Source: Thelephora terrestris (lineage: Eukaryota; Basidiomycota; Agaricomycetes; Thelephorales; Thelephoraceae). Taken from it: a stretch of DNA of 64,000 nucleotides. The notes beneath the pieces were generated by a model. The model was given only the letters and a program-made list of their open reading frames with translations. It was not told where the DNA came from and searched no databases. Position numbers and translations under genes: made by a program. Positions 1-11,344 of the stretch are shown piece by piece; positions within the stretch are counted from its first letter, which is position 1; every line of letters begins with the position of its first letter. The stretch is from contig WIUZ02000018.1 of the NCBI GenBank assembly GCA_015956445.1, positions 682,001 to 746,000 of the forward strand, in the 5' to 3' direction.

Positions 1-3000
1 AGCAAACCCGCCTTCGCTGAGATCAATCAGTACTTGTGGCAGTGTTTTCCCCTGGGCTGCATGTCCTGTAATCGCAAATGCGGGTTGGAGGTTCAACTGG
101 GACCTCGATACGTGGACATTTCGTTTGCTACCCATGCCGTCACTCAGAATAGTGGTAAATTTCCAAGTTGTCGGTGTGAGAGGAAAGCAGTGCAGCGGGA
201 GACCTGGAATTTGCACAGAGCTGTCGGGAAATTCGACAATGATGCATTTTGCCACTGAGTAATTGTTTGCACATGGCTCAGTGAATATCTTTCTTACCAC
301 AGCTTGAGAACCGTTGGTAATTCCAAGCTCGGTCGAGATATTGCGATTCCTTAGGATAACAGGCATGCCTACATAAAGTGGTATGAGCCCGGGTAATGCA
401 CCTTCGGAGGAAAAATCCGCAAGATTCAGGCCAAGGAGGCGCTTCCGTTCATCGAGAGCAGGTTCCATCCCGTCAACCATGTCATGTGCGGCACAATAGA
501 TCAGTTCCCCGGTGCATGAGGATTTTGCTTTGCTGTTATTCAATAGCTCACGTATGAAGTTGGTGCCCACAAGCATTGTGGCCGTTCGGCGTTCGCCACC
601 CATATTTAAACCGTGTGGGTGCCTCGTGGATTTGACAACTCGCTCGTTGAACAGTTCGACATCGCCAAGGTGACACTCTCTGATTCGAAGCCTCCCCACC
701 GCCGCTGCAAACTCCGGATCCCCTTTCATTCTCTGTTGCTTGTCTAAGGCAATCACAGTGTTGACTGACTTCCATGCAAGCCGCCCAAGGCGTTTCTCAA
801 TGTCGGAACTGCTCTGGGGCGCCTTGGATTGTATCGGTGTGTACAGTGGTTTGCTGCCGACCGGTGGGTACTGATAGAAATCACCTGCAAAAATGATGTT
901 AATTCCCCCAAACCACTCGTTCTCGTTTTCTTTCGCATATCGAAGCGCGTGGTCTATTTGGGCAAGGAGTTGGGCTCCGATAAGCGAAACCTCATCAACG
1001 AACAACCACAGGACATTCCGCCACTCGTCACGGATTAAGGTGCGGTTCTTTACACTAATCCCCACAGTGTAATCCTCGTTGCTTTCCCCGGCTTTTCGGT
1101 TCCCGCGACCATGTGGCTTCAGTGCAATCGAAAGACCAAGTCCTTTGTGGACAGTCATCCCACCAATCTGCTTTGCGGATGTACCAGTTGGACCCAGAAA
1201 TCGAATGAGGTGCTGTGAGTTGTGCAATCTCATCAATTCCTGAAGTGCTCTTACTGCGTGTGTCTTTCCCGTTCCACCCGGTCCAGTCATCAGCATCCGC
1301 AACGGTTCTCTGCCATCATCGACTTTCAAAACATTCTGCTCGATGAACTTCTGTGCAATGATATCGTACACCATCTTCTGTTTCCCATTGAGACCGAAAT
1401 TTTCAGCAACCGAGCGGACAGTTTCAGCCACTGAAGAGGATGCGGCGTTTTGTTTAGTCGCCTCTGTTGCAGGAATGGGCGCTCGTGAAACCGATGGCTG
1501 CTCAAACGGGGGATGAGATGTGAGTGATTCAGTCTCACGGATGTCTGCTTGTTCACTTATGTTGCTCGCGTTTCTGCGTCTCGCCATCGTCACACTCTCC
1601 TGTTGCTTGATTGCGACTGTCCACTCTTTAAGCTGTGACGTGGTTGGTTCTGGGCAAACAAACTCATCCGTCATAGAGGCGTCACAGGCTTGAGTCTGCA
1701 CTTGCGGTCGACCACTCGTCTGTATCCAATCGCATTGTCTCATCAAGTCAACAAGTGCCTCTCCTCGGATATCGCGAGCCTTGTTTCGCTTTGCGCCTTC
1801 CAAGTCGATCGCGGTTTCGAACTCTGCTTCAATTGTTCCGTGGAGGGCTCTCGTCATTGCCCGTGATTCCCGTGACTTCTCTGCACGTTTTCGCATCCGT
1901 TCGGCATCGCGTTCATCCTGACACTCATGGATTGCTTCCCAGTTGTTCAAGATCTGTTGGTGCCTCTCCGTGAACCGTGTACTCTCGAAAACTTGATCGG
2001 CGGTTTGCCCGGGTTTTAGAAGGGGTGTCTCAATTTTGAATGGCATGAAGTGCGCCAGGGCAAACATCCGATATCCTTTGTCTACAGTCCTTGGAATAGA
2101 CATTCCCATGACCCGTGGGACAAGCAATTCAGACCCCTCTCCTCTGAGTTCGTTCGTATGTTCAACAAGGCGGTGAGTTTTTGCTGAAGGGTGACCCTGT
2201 TTTATTTCATGCCTGGTCAGAACACCCAAGCGTGTACTCGCCGTATTCTTTGTTTTGGTCGTTGATGTCTTTTCAAGCCGCACGCACCGGCAAAAGTCGT
2301 AGAACGCCATTGAACTCAAAGTCTCGCCTCGGTAAAGGTAATCAAGCACCTGATTTGTTTCACGTAATGAACCGTGTTGATCTACCAGGATCTTCAGTGA
2401 GACATCTTCGTGTTCCCCCTTGTCATGCTCATCCTCAATGCCATCGTCATCACCATCAATGTTGCACATGTGGCTTCGATTGCATGGCAAAGTTAACGGG
2501 TCTATTGTCCGTGCGATTCTCACGACATGTGATACCAACAGGGCAGATAACATTGGAACGGTTTTATGTGACGGAATGGAGTCATCGAAACCACGGAGAT
2601 ACCTTGCTGCCTGCTGTGCATGAATCTGCTGTTGTCGGGTGAACTGTGACAAACATTTGTGTAGCAACCGCTTTGACCGGATCACTGGACTTTCACTATC
2701 ATCAGGAGGACCGCCCAGGTTCGCAACTGTGCGAGACAACAACGAGAGCATCTCGTGAGTCTTGAGATCACTCTTTGTGATGTAGTCAGTGATGTAGAAC
2801 ATTGCGGCCTTCGCAGCCTTCCCAGACAAGATGCACTTGATGTCATGGTTGTGCCGACAAAATACAAGCAAATACGGGTTGAAGTAGTTGACATTGCCAT
2901 CTCGAACTAACAGAAAAATGGAGTTCGTCTCGGAGTCAAAATAAGAGGCTTCAACAATATCGTGAGGGAACAAAAACCGGCAATGGTCGTCGTTTCCATA

Positions 3001-5958
3001 CTTATGGCACACCTTACGACATCCATGGCATTGCAGAATCTCACCACACATCTTGATTTGTGTACAGAAGACAGATTCCCATTCGTTCAACATGTCCAGA
3101 GTCGCGTCTGAGGATGGCGGCTGTGGTGGGCGCTCGATACAGGGTTCGAAGGATTTGTCGACCTCGACGCCATCAATTTCAGGCAGGTGATGATGTATTA
3201 TGTCTTCGAAGAATGCAAAGAAACGTTTTTGAAACTCCTCGTCATCACGCATCTTGCTGTGAACCTCAGCAGGATTGAGTCCCCCAAGCAACCATAGAAG
3301 GAAGTGGCCGTGGAGTATACCTCTCTCGGTAAACTCAGAACTACCATAGAACGACTCGAGTTTGCCTAGAATTCCCCCCGATGGTGTTGATTCTCGCTTA
3401 TCATAGTCCCAACCAAATAAATATCGGAAAATAGAGGTGATACAGAAATTGAAAAAGTCGGCGCCTGCAACGGGATCCTTGGCCAAGCGAAGCGCCCGTT
3501 CTCTCGCAGAAACCAGTATCGGAAACTGTTTCGAGAGGTCGATGGTTTCATCTCCGAAGATCAGCTGGAAGATAGGGCTGTGAGCCGCACTCGGATTCAA
3601 GGTGATGTATAAGTGCGGGAGGCCAAAGAACCCGCAGTAACTCCTGATCTCATTCCGCATGAATACCTTTGCAGCCTCTGAGCCTGGGATACGCGCAGCA
3701 ATCGTGTTCACATGTTTCAACAGATCCAATGCCGCTTTTTGTTCACCTGTCAAACTGTTGTATTTTCCTTCCTTTTCCAGGTGATCCGCAACAGATTGAA
3801 GAACGCTCGACTTAACAGCGACAAGCTTTGTCGCAACGGCTTCAAATTTGGACCGGCGGACAGTGAAATGTGTCTGTAGGTGGGCAGTACGACGCTGGAT
3901 TATGTTCAGCGTAACAAACAAGAACGAGTGATGATAGCGGAACGACCGGTCTGCGAGGTCAAGGTAATACTCTGCCTGTTTTTGAAACGAGATAGGACAG
4001 GTCCTGTCTGAAACCTCAAAACCGCCGGTCCCTGCAGGGAATAAAGTCGGATACATTCCAGGCATCAGGTCGGGGTTGTTGTATTCCGGTACTGCTGCAG
4101 ACCCACGGTGTAGCACAAGATCAGGTAGTTCTGAGCCATTGGGGGCAAGATTTCTGAGCGCGGCGGCCGTGAACAGTCTGCCAGGCATTCGGTCACATTC
4201 GGGGTCAGTGACACCCATTTTCTCAAGCATCGTGCAAAACGATTCGGATTCCAAAGACCCTAGGAGCTCTGCGGGATGTTCAGATATCCCCGCAGTCTCC
4301 TCCTTGAAAATGTCCTCTGCGTCAGATTCGCGATCATGGACCACGCTGCCCTCAATCCCTGGGAGGTAACCGTCGTCGGGGTAGAGTTCCATAGTTGATT
4401 TGTCCAACGAAACGTTCACATACAACCAGTTGTGACATTTGAGCCACTGGAGAAACCGCCAGACTTTTGATTTGTGGATCCGATACATGTTGCCAAGGTA
4501 TTTTGGCTTGAAAGTTCGCGACCCGATAAACACAACGCTCAAGAGACCGTTGACATCAGCAGGGGCCAGCGGGAGAACCGTTGCTGTGGACCCTACATTC
4601 ATCTCGTGCGCGCAGGTGTTTCCATGGAAAATATTTGGCTGTGAGGGGTCAGATGATTGGTAAAGACGTGTGATAACAGCTGTGTTCGAATAGATAGCGC
4701 ACACACGCTCCTCTATCCACGTAAGGTCGCAAAATTCTTCAGGAAGACGTCCGCGGTACAGTTTGTTTGCCAGCGCAAACCGTGGCATGGTCGCTCGGAG
4801 CAGATATGTGTGACAAGGATCGCACACGCAGAGTTTTGTATCTCCAGAGGCCGTGTTGGTTTGTATGCCGTTTGAATCAAGCAGCAGCCCATTTAAACGT
4901 GAGTCCGCAAACAGGAATTCATCCTCTGTGAAGGGTGCATTGTCTTCAGCACTAAGTATTGAGAAGTAGTCTGGAAGCGGTCTTCCAGCGTTCAGCGAGA
5001 TCTCACGCATCTCGACATTGAGCCGCTTCCTCGAACACACGGAACAAGTGGGCGGGATTCTCAATTGAGTGGCTTCGTGATACGCATTGATGCATTTGAG
5101 CACAATACCTTTGGAAACGGGTTGGGGCCATGATTGGATATACTCATCCCGAATCTTACGAGCATTGGCAACAGAAGATATCTGGTTGTTGCGACGTGCT
5201 TGTTTCTGCTTCTCGTTTTTTCTCTCCGAAGAAGGAGGCAAGAGGAGCTGTTCAGATATATCATCACCGAACTCTTTCCTGAGAACGTCTTCGACAAGCG
5301 GTTGACGAGAAACCTCGCGAGAGGGCAAACCGTACGGAAGAACAGCCAAGTAATTTTTGAAGAATTCAATATCGGTAAGACTGAATAAAAATGTTGAACG
5401 GGACCTGAAACGTTCTACGACCACGTCGTACTTTCCAGTTTTGGATTTTGGCGGCAACTTGGGTGAAAGATAGAGATCGCAACATAATTTTATCGCGCTA
5501 GGTTCCACCTTTGAAAGACGAGACTTAAGTTGGCTGGGCGGGACTTGTAGCCAACCTACTGAGGAGATCACAGAATCGTTTACCGTTGCTTCGGAAGGAT
5601 CCCAACGAGTCGGATGGCACAGCAACTGGGGAGCGATCACAGGCCCGTACCGGTTGTGCACAGATTGGCACGCCAGCAATAGTTGACGTCTTGGGCAATG
5701 AGGAGGAGGGGACACCAGTCTGCAAAGATCTTCGGTCGACAGTTGCACTAGTTCGCTTGTATGTTGTCGGAAGTCATCCATGATGAGTTTCGTGAGCCCG
5801 GCCTTTGTTCGCTGTCCACTGGGAACACCCGCACGGAATCTCTGAACACTTTCAAGGAGTGTATCGTTAGACAGCACCTGGAGCCGCGTGGGTATCTTAT
5901 TGTCGTTGGAGACGAAGGTTATTGGATAGCAGTGGTCGAGGACATCAAACTCTGACAT
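1..5958 (-). CDS. Helitron RepHel protein (rolling-circle Rep + Pif1 helicase), 3' end outside the window
   Basis: This gene encodes the replicase/helicase of a Helitron rolling-circle DNA transposon. Reading the minus strand from the ATG at 5958, I find 1986 codons without a stop, still open at base 1. A Cys-rich N-terminus resembles DUF6570 (CSVC near residue 303, CVCDPC near 380). A Helitron helicase-like region follows near residues 630-760 (PDLMPGMYPTLFPAG). The Rep HUH motif is GILHGHFLLW near residue 880 and the paired tyrosines are in FYITDYITK near residue 1055. The SF1B/Pif1 helicase starts with Walker A GPGGTGKTH near residue 1557 and Walker B LFVDEVS near 1655. All key Rep and helicase residues visible here are intact, so this copy may be recent or active, although the C-terminus and the element's 3' end cannot be judged. 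Host transcription is unknown. Confidence 0.93.
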   Translation of the reverse strand, partial: MSEFDVLDHCYPITFVSNDNKIPTRLQVLSNDTLLESVQRFRAGVPSGQRTKAGLTKLIMDDFRQHTSELVQLSTEDLCRLVSPPPHCPRRQLLLACQSVHNRYGPVIAPQLLCHPTRWDPSEATVNDSVISSVGWLQVPPSQLKSRLSKVEPSAIKLCCDLYLSPKLPPKSKTGKYDVVVERFRSRSTFLFSLTDIEFFKNYLAVLPYGLPSREVSRQPLVEDVLRKEFGDDISEQLLLPPSSERKNEKQKQARRNNQISSVANARKIRDEYIQSWPQPVSKGIVLKCINAYHEATQLRIPPTCSVCSRKRLNVEMREISLNAGRPLPDYFSILSAEDNAPFTEDEFLFADSRLNGLLLDSNGIQTNTASGDTKLCVCDPCHTYLLRATMPRFALANKLYRGRLPEEFCDLTWIEERVCAIYSNTAVITRLYQSSDPSQPNIFHGNTCAHEMNVGSTATVLPLAPADVNGLLSVVFIGSRTFKPKYLGNMYRIHKSKVWRFLQWLKCHNWLYVNVSLDKSTMELYPDDGYLPGIEGSVVHDRESDAEDIFKEETAGISEHPAELLGSLESESFCTMLEKMGVTDPECDRMPGRLFTAAALRNLAPNGSELPDLVLHRGSAAVPEYNNPDLMPGMYPTLFPAGTGGFEVSDRTCPISFQKQAEYYLDLADRSFRYHHSFLFVTLNIIQRRTAHLQTHFTVRRSKFEAVATKLVAVKSSVLQSVADHLEKEGKYNSLTGEQKAALDLLKHVNTIAARIPGSEAAKVFMRNEIRSYCGFFGLPHLYITLNPSAAHSPIFQLIFGDETIDLSKQFPILVSARERALRLAKDPVAGADFFNFCITSIFRYLFGWDYDKRESTPSGGILGKLESFYGSSEFTERGILHGHFLLWLLGGLNPAEVHSKMRDDEEFQKRFFAFFEDIIHHHLPEIDGVEVDKSFEPCIERPPQPPSSDATLDMLNEWESVFCTQIKMCGEILQCHGCRKVCHKYGNDDHCRFLFPHDIVEASYFDSETNSIFLLVRDGNVNYFNPYLLVFCRHNHDIKCILSGKAAKAAMFYITDYITKSDLKTHEMLSLLSRTVANLGGPPDDSESPVIRSKRLLHKCLSQFTRQQQIHAQQAARYLRGFDDSIPSHKTVPMLSALLVSHVVRIARTIDPLTLPCNRSHMCNIDGDDDGIEDEHDKGEHEDVSLKILVDQHGSLRETNQVLDYLYRGETLSSMAFYDFCRCVRLEKTSTTKTKNTASTRLGVLTRHEIKQGHPSAKTHRLVEHTNELRGEGSELLVPRVMGMSIPRTVDKGYRMFALAHFMPFKIETPLLKPGQTADQVFESTRFTERHQQILNNWEAIHECQDERDAERMRKRAEKSRESRAMTRALHGTIEAEFETAIDLEGAKRNKARDIRGEALVDLMRQCDWIQTSGRPQVQTQACDASMTDEFVCPEPTTSQLKEWTVAIKQQESVTMARRRNASNISEQADIRETESLTSHPPFEQPSVSRAPIPATEATKQNAASSSVAETVRSVAENFGLNGKQKMVYDIIAQKFIEQNVLKVDDGREPLRMLMTGPGGTGKTHAVRALQELMRLHNSQHLIRFLGPTGTSAKQIGGMTVHKGLGLSIALKPHGRGNRKAGESNEDYTVGISVKNRTLIRDEWRNVLWLFVDEVSLIGAQLLAQIDHALRYAKENENEWFGGINIIFAGDFYQYPPVGSKPLYTPIQSKAPQSSSDIEKRLGRLAWKSVNTVIALDKQQRMKGDPEFAAAVGRLRIRECHLGDVELFNERVVKSTRHPHGLNMGGERRTATMLVGTNFIRELLNNSKAKSSCTGELIYCAAHDMVDGMEPALDERKRLLGLNLADFSSEGALPGLIPLYVGMPVILRNRNISTELGITNGSQAVVRKIFTEPCANNYSVAKCIIVEFPDSSVQIPGLPLHCFPLTPTTWKFTTILSDGMGSKRNVHVSRSQLNLQPAFAITGHAAQGKTLPQVLIDLSEGGFA
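1..5958 (-). mobile_element. Helitron, left part beyond the window, termini not found
   Basis: The span given is only the coding part of the element. The element's 5' end must lie to the right of 5958, and its 3' hairpin plus CTRR end lies left of base 1. I could not place the 5' TC terminus between 5959 and about 6500. Confidence 0.8.
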
Positions 5959-6660
5959 GTCTTTGAGTTTATTGGATGTGAATTTTTTTTGTTATTATGA
6001 CCGTTTGACCGTGTATACCGGGCTTCTCAGCAGCAAGAGGGAGAGGGGAAAAGCGATGGTCGGGGACCCGAACATTTGTATATATCTGCAGATCGACCTT
6101 TTCCGGAAGTCATATGAAATCGGGTCGGTCGGGTCGGAGCGGAGCCGTTCGTTGGCTGGGAGGTGGGCACGTTTCGTCACAGACCAAACCCTCCTCCTTC
6201 GGTCGTCGGGGATTATCGTCACATCTATGCAGTGTGACTGATGCATGGTCCGTGCGGCGGCTTAAGGCACACGCGCGTCATACCGATCAACCGGGTCACT
6301 GATGTGACACCGTCCCTTCGGGTCGCTTATTCAGCGCTCTCCGGCGTCGGCTCTCGCACGAAGCGGTGGAGCCGGTTGACCCGTTGCCGGGCACAGACCT
6401 CCGGTTCAACACCAGTTAGCACCCGGCCTTTGTGCGCAGTACATCAAAGGTCAGGTGAAGCCGATCCGGTGGGAATGCTGGGAGGATATTTTTTTGTTGA
6501 GTTTCTGTCGTGATTTTTGGCTGGGACAGCGTGTGGGACAATGATGTCATGTGCGGAGAGTGCACGACGCTGACTCAGACTCCTAAGTATGAGAAACTCG
6601 CTCCTTCCTTCCTCCCCCATCTCAATATCTCTCACAATCACACCCCCCTACTCACAACCC
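5959..6660. other. Helitron 5' flank and intergenic DNA, no gene seen
   Basis: No open frame resembles a protein. The stretch 6116-6145 contains short gggtcgg direct repeats. The Helitron 5' terminus should be within or just beyond this interval. Confidence 0.4.
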
Positions 6661-7995
6661 ATGCCCTCATTCAGACCGCTACCACAGGAGCTCATCGACA
6701 AAATTATCGACGAACTTGGCGAAGACCACCGGGGCTCTGATCACAAAAAATCCCCGGACGATCCCATCGGTGTGGCACACGAGGCACTCCACGCCTGCGC
6801 ACTGGTCTCCAAAAACTGGACCGGTCGCTCTAGGACACACTTATTCAACGAGGTTGAGATCAGAGTCAGTGATCCTGGCCTGTTCTCTATTCCCCCGGAA
6901 ACCGTCATGCCATATGTCACAACCTTGAAGATGTGGCCGCCGCGCGGAGATTATTTCCAACCCCTCCTCAAGGGTGTCTCTCCACTGTTCCACACTGCTC
7001 CAATAGTATGCCTCGAGATCACACTCAACCTTTGCGGTTCGCGAGAGTATCTCATAGAATTCATCAGCGCACTTTCCACCACGCTGAAAACAGTGACACT
7101 CAAATCCTGTTCTCTCTTCCCTCTTCAGATCCACGACATCGTGTCAGCTCACCCCGGTCTCAAGCGCCTTTACCTCCTTCGTTGCGATATTCCGTATATG
7201 GGCTTTAACTCTCTCATCGTCTCTCGCTTGTCCACACCACACTCCACTGACCTCGAAGTTGCAATTTCAACGGGCTGTTCGGGAGCCCTGACCAGTGCGA
7301 TGGGCATCGTCGCGCAATTCCCGATAAGATGCCGCGGGCTTGATTCGACTGCAAATCAACCCCGACCATGACCCGCACTGCGAACGCCTTAATCGAAGCT
7401 AACGCAGCGTCGCTATCGTCTCTTACAGCGCACATCATCGTTAGTACGTCTAGGATGCCCAGCCAGAAAAGGAGATCGCCACTAACTTTGAAGCTGTACA
7501 GTTATGGGGGCCCGGAAGCCATTTGAAGACCCACCGTTCAATCTGGGAGGCTGTTTCAACCTAACGGAGCTGACTTTGGATATGGAGCGCGCGTTCTTAT
7601 GCCTCGTGACGACCACCGCCAGCATCCTAGCCCCCCTAGACCCGCTACAACACACCCGCTTGGAGCGTATCAGGTTAACAACGAGCTGCGTCTACCAATG
7701 GATCTGCAAGGGGTCCCGTGATCGCCTCACCCAGGCGTGGAAAAACCTCGATGCCATCCTTTCCAAGTTGGCGGAGGTCACTATCGGTATCAGGGACAAG
7801 AAGCTGACCCTTGTCCTCGGGACAGTGTGTGACGGAATGTGCATACCTTTCGGCAAAAAGTGGCTCCCAGAGCTTCTACCCCGTTTTCACCGATCGGGGG
7901 AGTTGCGTGTCGAATACGAACGGTGTCTTCTGGAAAATCGCCGCAACGGCGGTTGCTTTTGCGATCACGAACCGGCTTGTCTGGGAGAGGAATGA
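6661..7995 (+). pseudogene. F-box/LRR-type protein gene, probably frameshifted
   Basis: The frame from the ATG at 6661 starts with an F-box-like motif (LPQELIDKIIDEL, then CALVSKNW), as in the large Agaricomycete F-box/LRR family of SCF substrate adaptors. The first frame ends at 7371. Similar-looking sequence continues in other frames: GLIRLQINPDHDPHCERLN around 7338-7395, then ALIEANAASLSSLTAHIIV. A clean intron at 7444-7501 (GTACGT, branch CTAAC, ..ACAG) joins that last frame to the tail starting MGARKPFEDPPF, which stops at 7995. The intron phase fits, but the two frame changes upstream (near 7330 and 7390) have no splice signals I can accept, so small indels are likely. It could still be functional with a structure I missed. 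Confidence 0.5.
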
Positions 7996-9049
7996 TTCCC
8001 TCTCTCGGAGTTGATTTATTTTACATCGCCTAATGTCCTTGCTGTCGTTTTCCTTTGCAGTTTGCAGACCCATTCGCATAGACTCTCGACTTGTGTATGC
8101 CTGTTGTACAGAATGGTTTCAACTTTTCCACACCTTTGGTACCCTTTCGTGTATGCGCAGAGCCACGTGCCACATCTGGTATCACTCCGGGGGAGCGTCG
8201 AGCGATCCGGGTCATTGTCAGGGGAGCTTCGCGTCAACGGATGGGGAATCCGATATTCTTATTGGTGTTGGGGGTGCCGATTCTTGCAAGTGGCATGGCG
8301 ACGGGGTACGCCTGGCTCGATAGAAAACTAAATCAGCTGGGACTGCATTATGTTGAAGACGGGACTTTCGTTGAAGGTCCCGGTCAATCTTCAACTCCAG
8401 GGGCCGTTCGGAGAATACAAGGCTCAAGCGCTCAATGGATTATTGGATAGGACACAGTTTGTATGACATCAGCAAGTCACGGGGAGTGACACTTGGTGTT
8501 AAACGATTAGATATGGAGAGTGGTTTGTTTGAAACACAAGCAAATCGAATGGCGACCAACAGGGATCAACTGCAAAGCCGGTGCATATGGCGACCGCCAA
8601 CGACGGATGGTCGACGACTCCGATTCCGGGCGTCGGGACACTGGCAGGTCTACTCTCGAAGGCTAGTTGCTTGTCTAAGCCTTGCCCACCTCTGTTGGGA
8701 CTGTGGCATCCACGTTGCGCGAGTCGCTCCGGTTGGCACCATCCACACAACACCAAAAATTTGATACCGCAGGATCTATTCTTGTTCGAGCCACCGTTGT
8801 CAACAATCTCGGTACTAGTCCACTCGCTTATCCAGCGTTAGTCGCACATCCTTGGATAGGTCGAATTCCAAGTAAGCCGTTCTTCTAGATTGGTGAGAAT
8901 ACTTTCCGTGATTCATTAACCCCCACTTGCACAGCGCACACATTGATAGTTCAATGTTCACTGCGAAACGCGATCGTAAAAACGCGTCTGAGCGGGTAAA
9001 AGTTGGCACTCTACCACATGTTTGATTCCTAGACCACCGCATGGAAGGG
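7996..9049. other. intergenic, nothing recognised
   Basis: Only short overlapping open frames on both strands, without domain-like sequence. Confidence 0.4.
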
Positions 9050-10084
9050 TCAGTCAATGGTCAACGCAAGACAAATGCGGGTACGAACAAATCCAAAGTA
9101 ATCTTTGCCGTTCACCTCCACGAATACAGTCCTCTCAGCCATCAATTCCTCCATGTATTCCTCCGCCTCCGAACGAGTCACCGTTCCATCGTTCTCCTCC
9201 GAGATCATCGTGTGGATCTCGACAGGGAGGTTCGCAAGCGCAGAATTTGCATCTGCATAGTGCATGGCCTCGGTCACCCACTCGCGCCGTTGGGGTGCGA
9301 CGTCCGTGGCAGAAGGAATCGTCTGGGTCGGATCGACCAAGAAAAAGGCTAGGATTTTTCTGTGATCGGGTTTTGTGGGATCCTCCAAGCGGAATGGCTG
9401 AACCTGATGTTGATACAAGTTCGGGAATGCAACGCATGTGTGGGTCTTCGTGACAACGTCGCCGACATCTTAAACCAAGGTCAAATCCCTAACATATATT
9501 GCCTTCAGCTCGCCGGACGACTTTAGTAAATGTAGACGCGAAACTTACCGGTCCATATCGTAAAGGGCCCTCATGCACTTTCCATCATCTTGCTTGTGGG
9601 CATGGGGCTCCGACGTTGCCCTCCTGAACGCAAGTCTACTCTCGCTAATGTTCTCCGAATCGTAGTACTGTAAAACTGTTGGACACAAAACTACCGGTTC
9701 TCACGGCGAAGACTCACATGTATGAAACCAGAAACGACTTTCTCGTTTATCATACCCCAACACGAACTATCAGCTGAAAACATTCCACGACAGAGAAGCG
9801 TTGGTACAAACCTTCAACGTGCCACTTCCCCCCAGGATAATCAGGCTTTTCAAAGTATGCCTCTTCTCTCGACGAACGGGAACAAGGAATGCCACCATCC
9901 CGACCCAATCGGCAGTCTCTTCGCCGGCCCATTTATGACCAAAGGTGGCGATTCTCATCGGGAGAAGTGGCCTGATCGCGTCAGACAACACCCGTTCGAA
10001 CATCGGGAGCGCGTGTTGTAAGATCTCCGGAATCCGTAACCTAATAATGCCGGGAGATGCCGATGAACCTAGATATCCTCCCAT
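9050..10084 (-). pseudogene. DUF4246-family protein, C-terminal half, probably decayed
   Basis: Minus-strand blocks match the fungal DUF4246 family (function unknown) in the right order: LQHALPMFERVLSDAIRPLL (near 10010), EKPDYPGGKWHVEG (near 9830), GMINEKVVSGFIH (near 9740), YYDSENISESRLAFRRA (near 9650) and CVAFPNLYQHQVQPFRLED followed by HRKILAFFLVDP (near 9400), ending at 9050. The introns at the H|YYDSEN step (GTGAGT..TTACAG) and at 9469-9548 (GTAAGT..TTTAAG) look genuine. However, the second does not restore the frame, and the WHVEG|GMINEK step would need an intron of only about 38 nt. The N-terminal half is missing or unreadable. I therefore treat it as a relic; a divergent live gene is the alternative. 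Confidence 0.55.
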
Positions 10085-11344
10085 TTCCCTTTTAGTAGTA
10101 TCTATCCGCTGAGAAACAATACCAAAATTCCGAAAGCGACTGCGGGCACATAGAGCGTCACAGCAAAGGAATTAAAAGGGGGCAGGGCTCGAGTTCAAAA
10201 ACAATGAGCCCACAGAGAGGGAGAGGGTGTCAAAGAAATTCTTCAAGGTCCTCATGACGTTGATCACTGCGAGGGTTCCCCTATCAGAAACGATAGGAAG
10301 TATGCCCTTACCATAAAGATCTTGTATTGCTGTACAGCGACGAGTGAGCGCTTGAGCGACGAAGGGTCGCAAAATTGAAGGGCTGCATCTCACCCAACAT
10401 TAGCTTAGTGAAATGCCCAGAATCCTTAAACATCTTCAGCGGAAGATAAAACTCACACTGAACCATTCGGTAGTGGATGTCACAGTATCCCCCCACAGTT
10501 CTGGGTGAGAGTCGCTTGCGGCCTCATCCCTCTTCTCACCCCTCGCCTCGGAACCATTTCCCCCACGTCGAACCCATGCGAGATATCCTTGAGGGAAACC
10601 ATTACCCCTGCGGCAGGATAACTGACGGAATGAAAAATAAGAATTCGTCGTACATCGGATCCTCCGATCCAGAAACTGATACCGTCCTCAAACTCCACCA
10701 GCGTGTATGCCTCCATTTTGAGGAACAACATGGGAGCAGGGAGGAATTCTTGGTACGGGCGTTGGTCTGACGAATAGCATTCCGCCCATTCCTTCGCATA
10801 ATAGTGCGGAAGGAGGATCGCCCGCTGCAAAGAATCCTCTCCGAAAAGAGTCGCTGCTGATATTGTAGCACCGGGTGGAGTGGCCCGCGGATGAACTCAA
10901 GCACGGGCAATGGATCGCGACGCTGTGTAGCGTTGACTAGAAACGCACCTCTATAAGCTTGGTCTGGGTGTGCCCCTTTGGCTGGAAGGTAGTAACCTCG
11001 CGTCGGTGGATACCGACAGGCGTGGGATGAGTCAAACACCAACAATTGCTGAGCAGCAAACAAGATCTGGATCGTGTGAGATATGTAAAATCTCCACACG
11101 CTCCTCCAGGGTAAAACTTCCTCTCCGGTTGCAGAACATACCAAACGAAACTCAAGATACCGGTCGTCGTGAGCGACTGATCGCAAGATACTGCCAGGAT
11201 CGAGAAACCGTAGTCCAGCCGATCAGACAGATCAAGTCAAAACCCAGCAGTCGAAAGTTCCAAAGAGGGACCCTCCCAAGTCCACCCCCAAGACGCGTCC
11301 GCACTATCACGGACGTATGACCAAAAAAATCGCGTACATTCTTC
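10085..11344 (-). other. unresolved minus-strand open frames upstream of the DUF4246 relic
   Basis: Open frames at 10480-10830 and 10602-11186 overlap in different frames. Both have a protein-like composition (for example LLPHYYAKEWAECYSSDQRP and VLEFIRGPLHPVLQYQQRL), as if one gene had shifted frame near 10820. I do not recognise the family. It may be the N-terminal part of the DUF4246 relic or a separate dead gene. Confidence 0.25.

Noticed and set aside
6402-6412. GGTTCAACACC, a tRNA B-box match
   Set aside because: The flanking bases do not form a five-pair T stem and no A box or acceptor stem is visible upstream.
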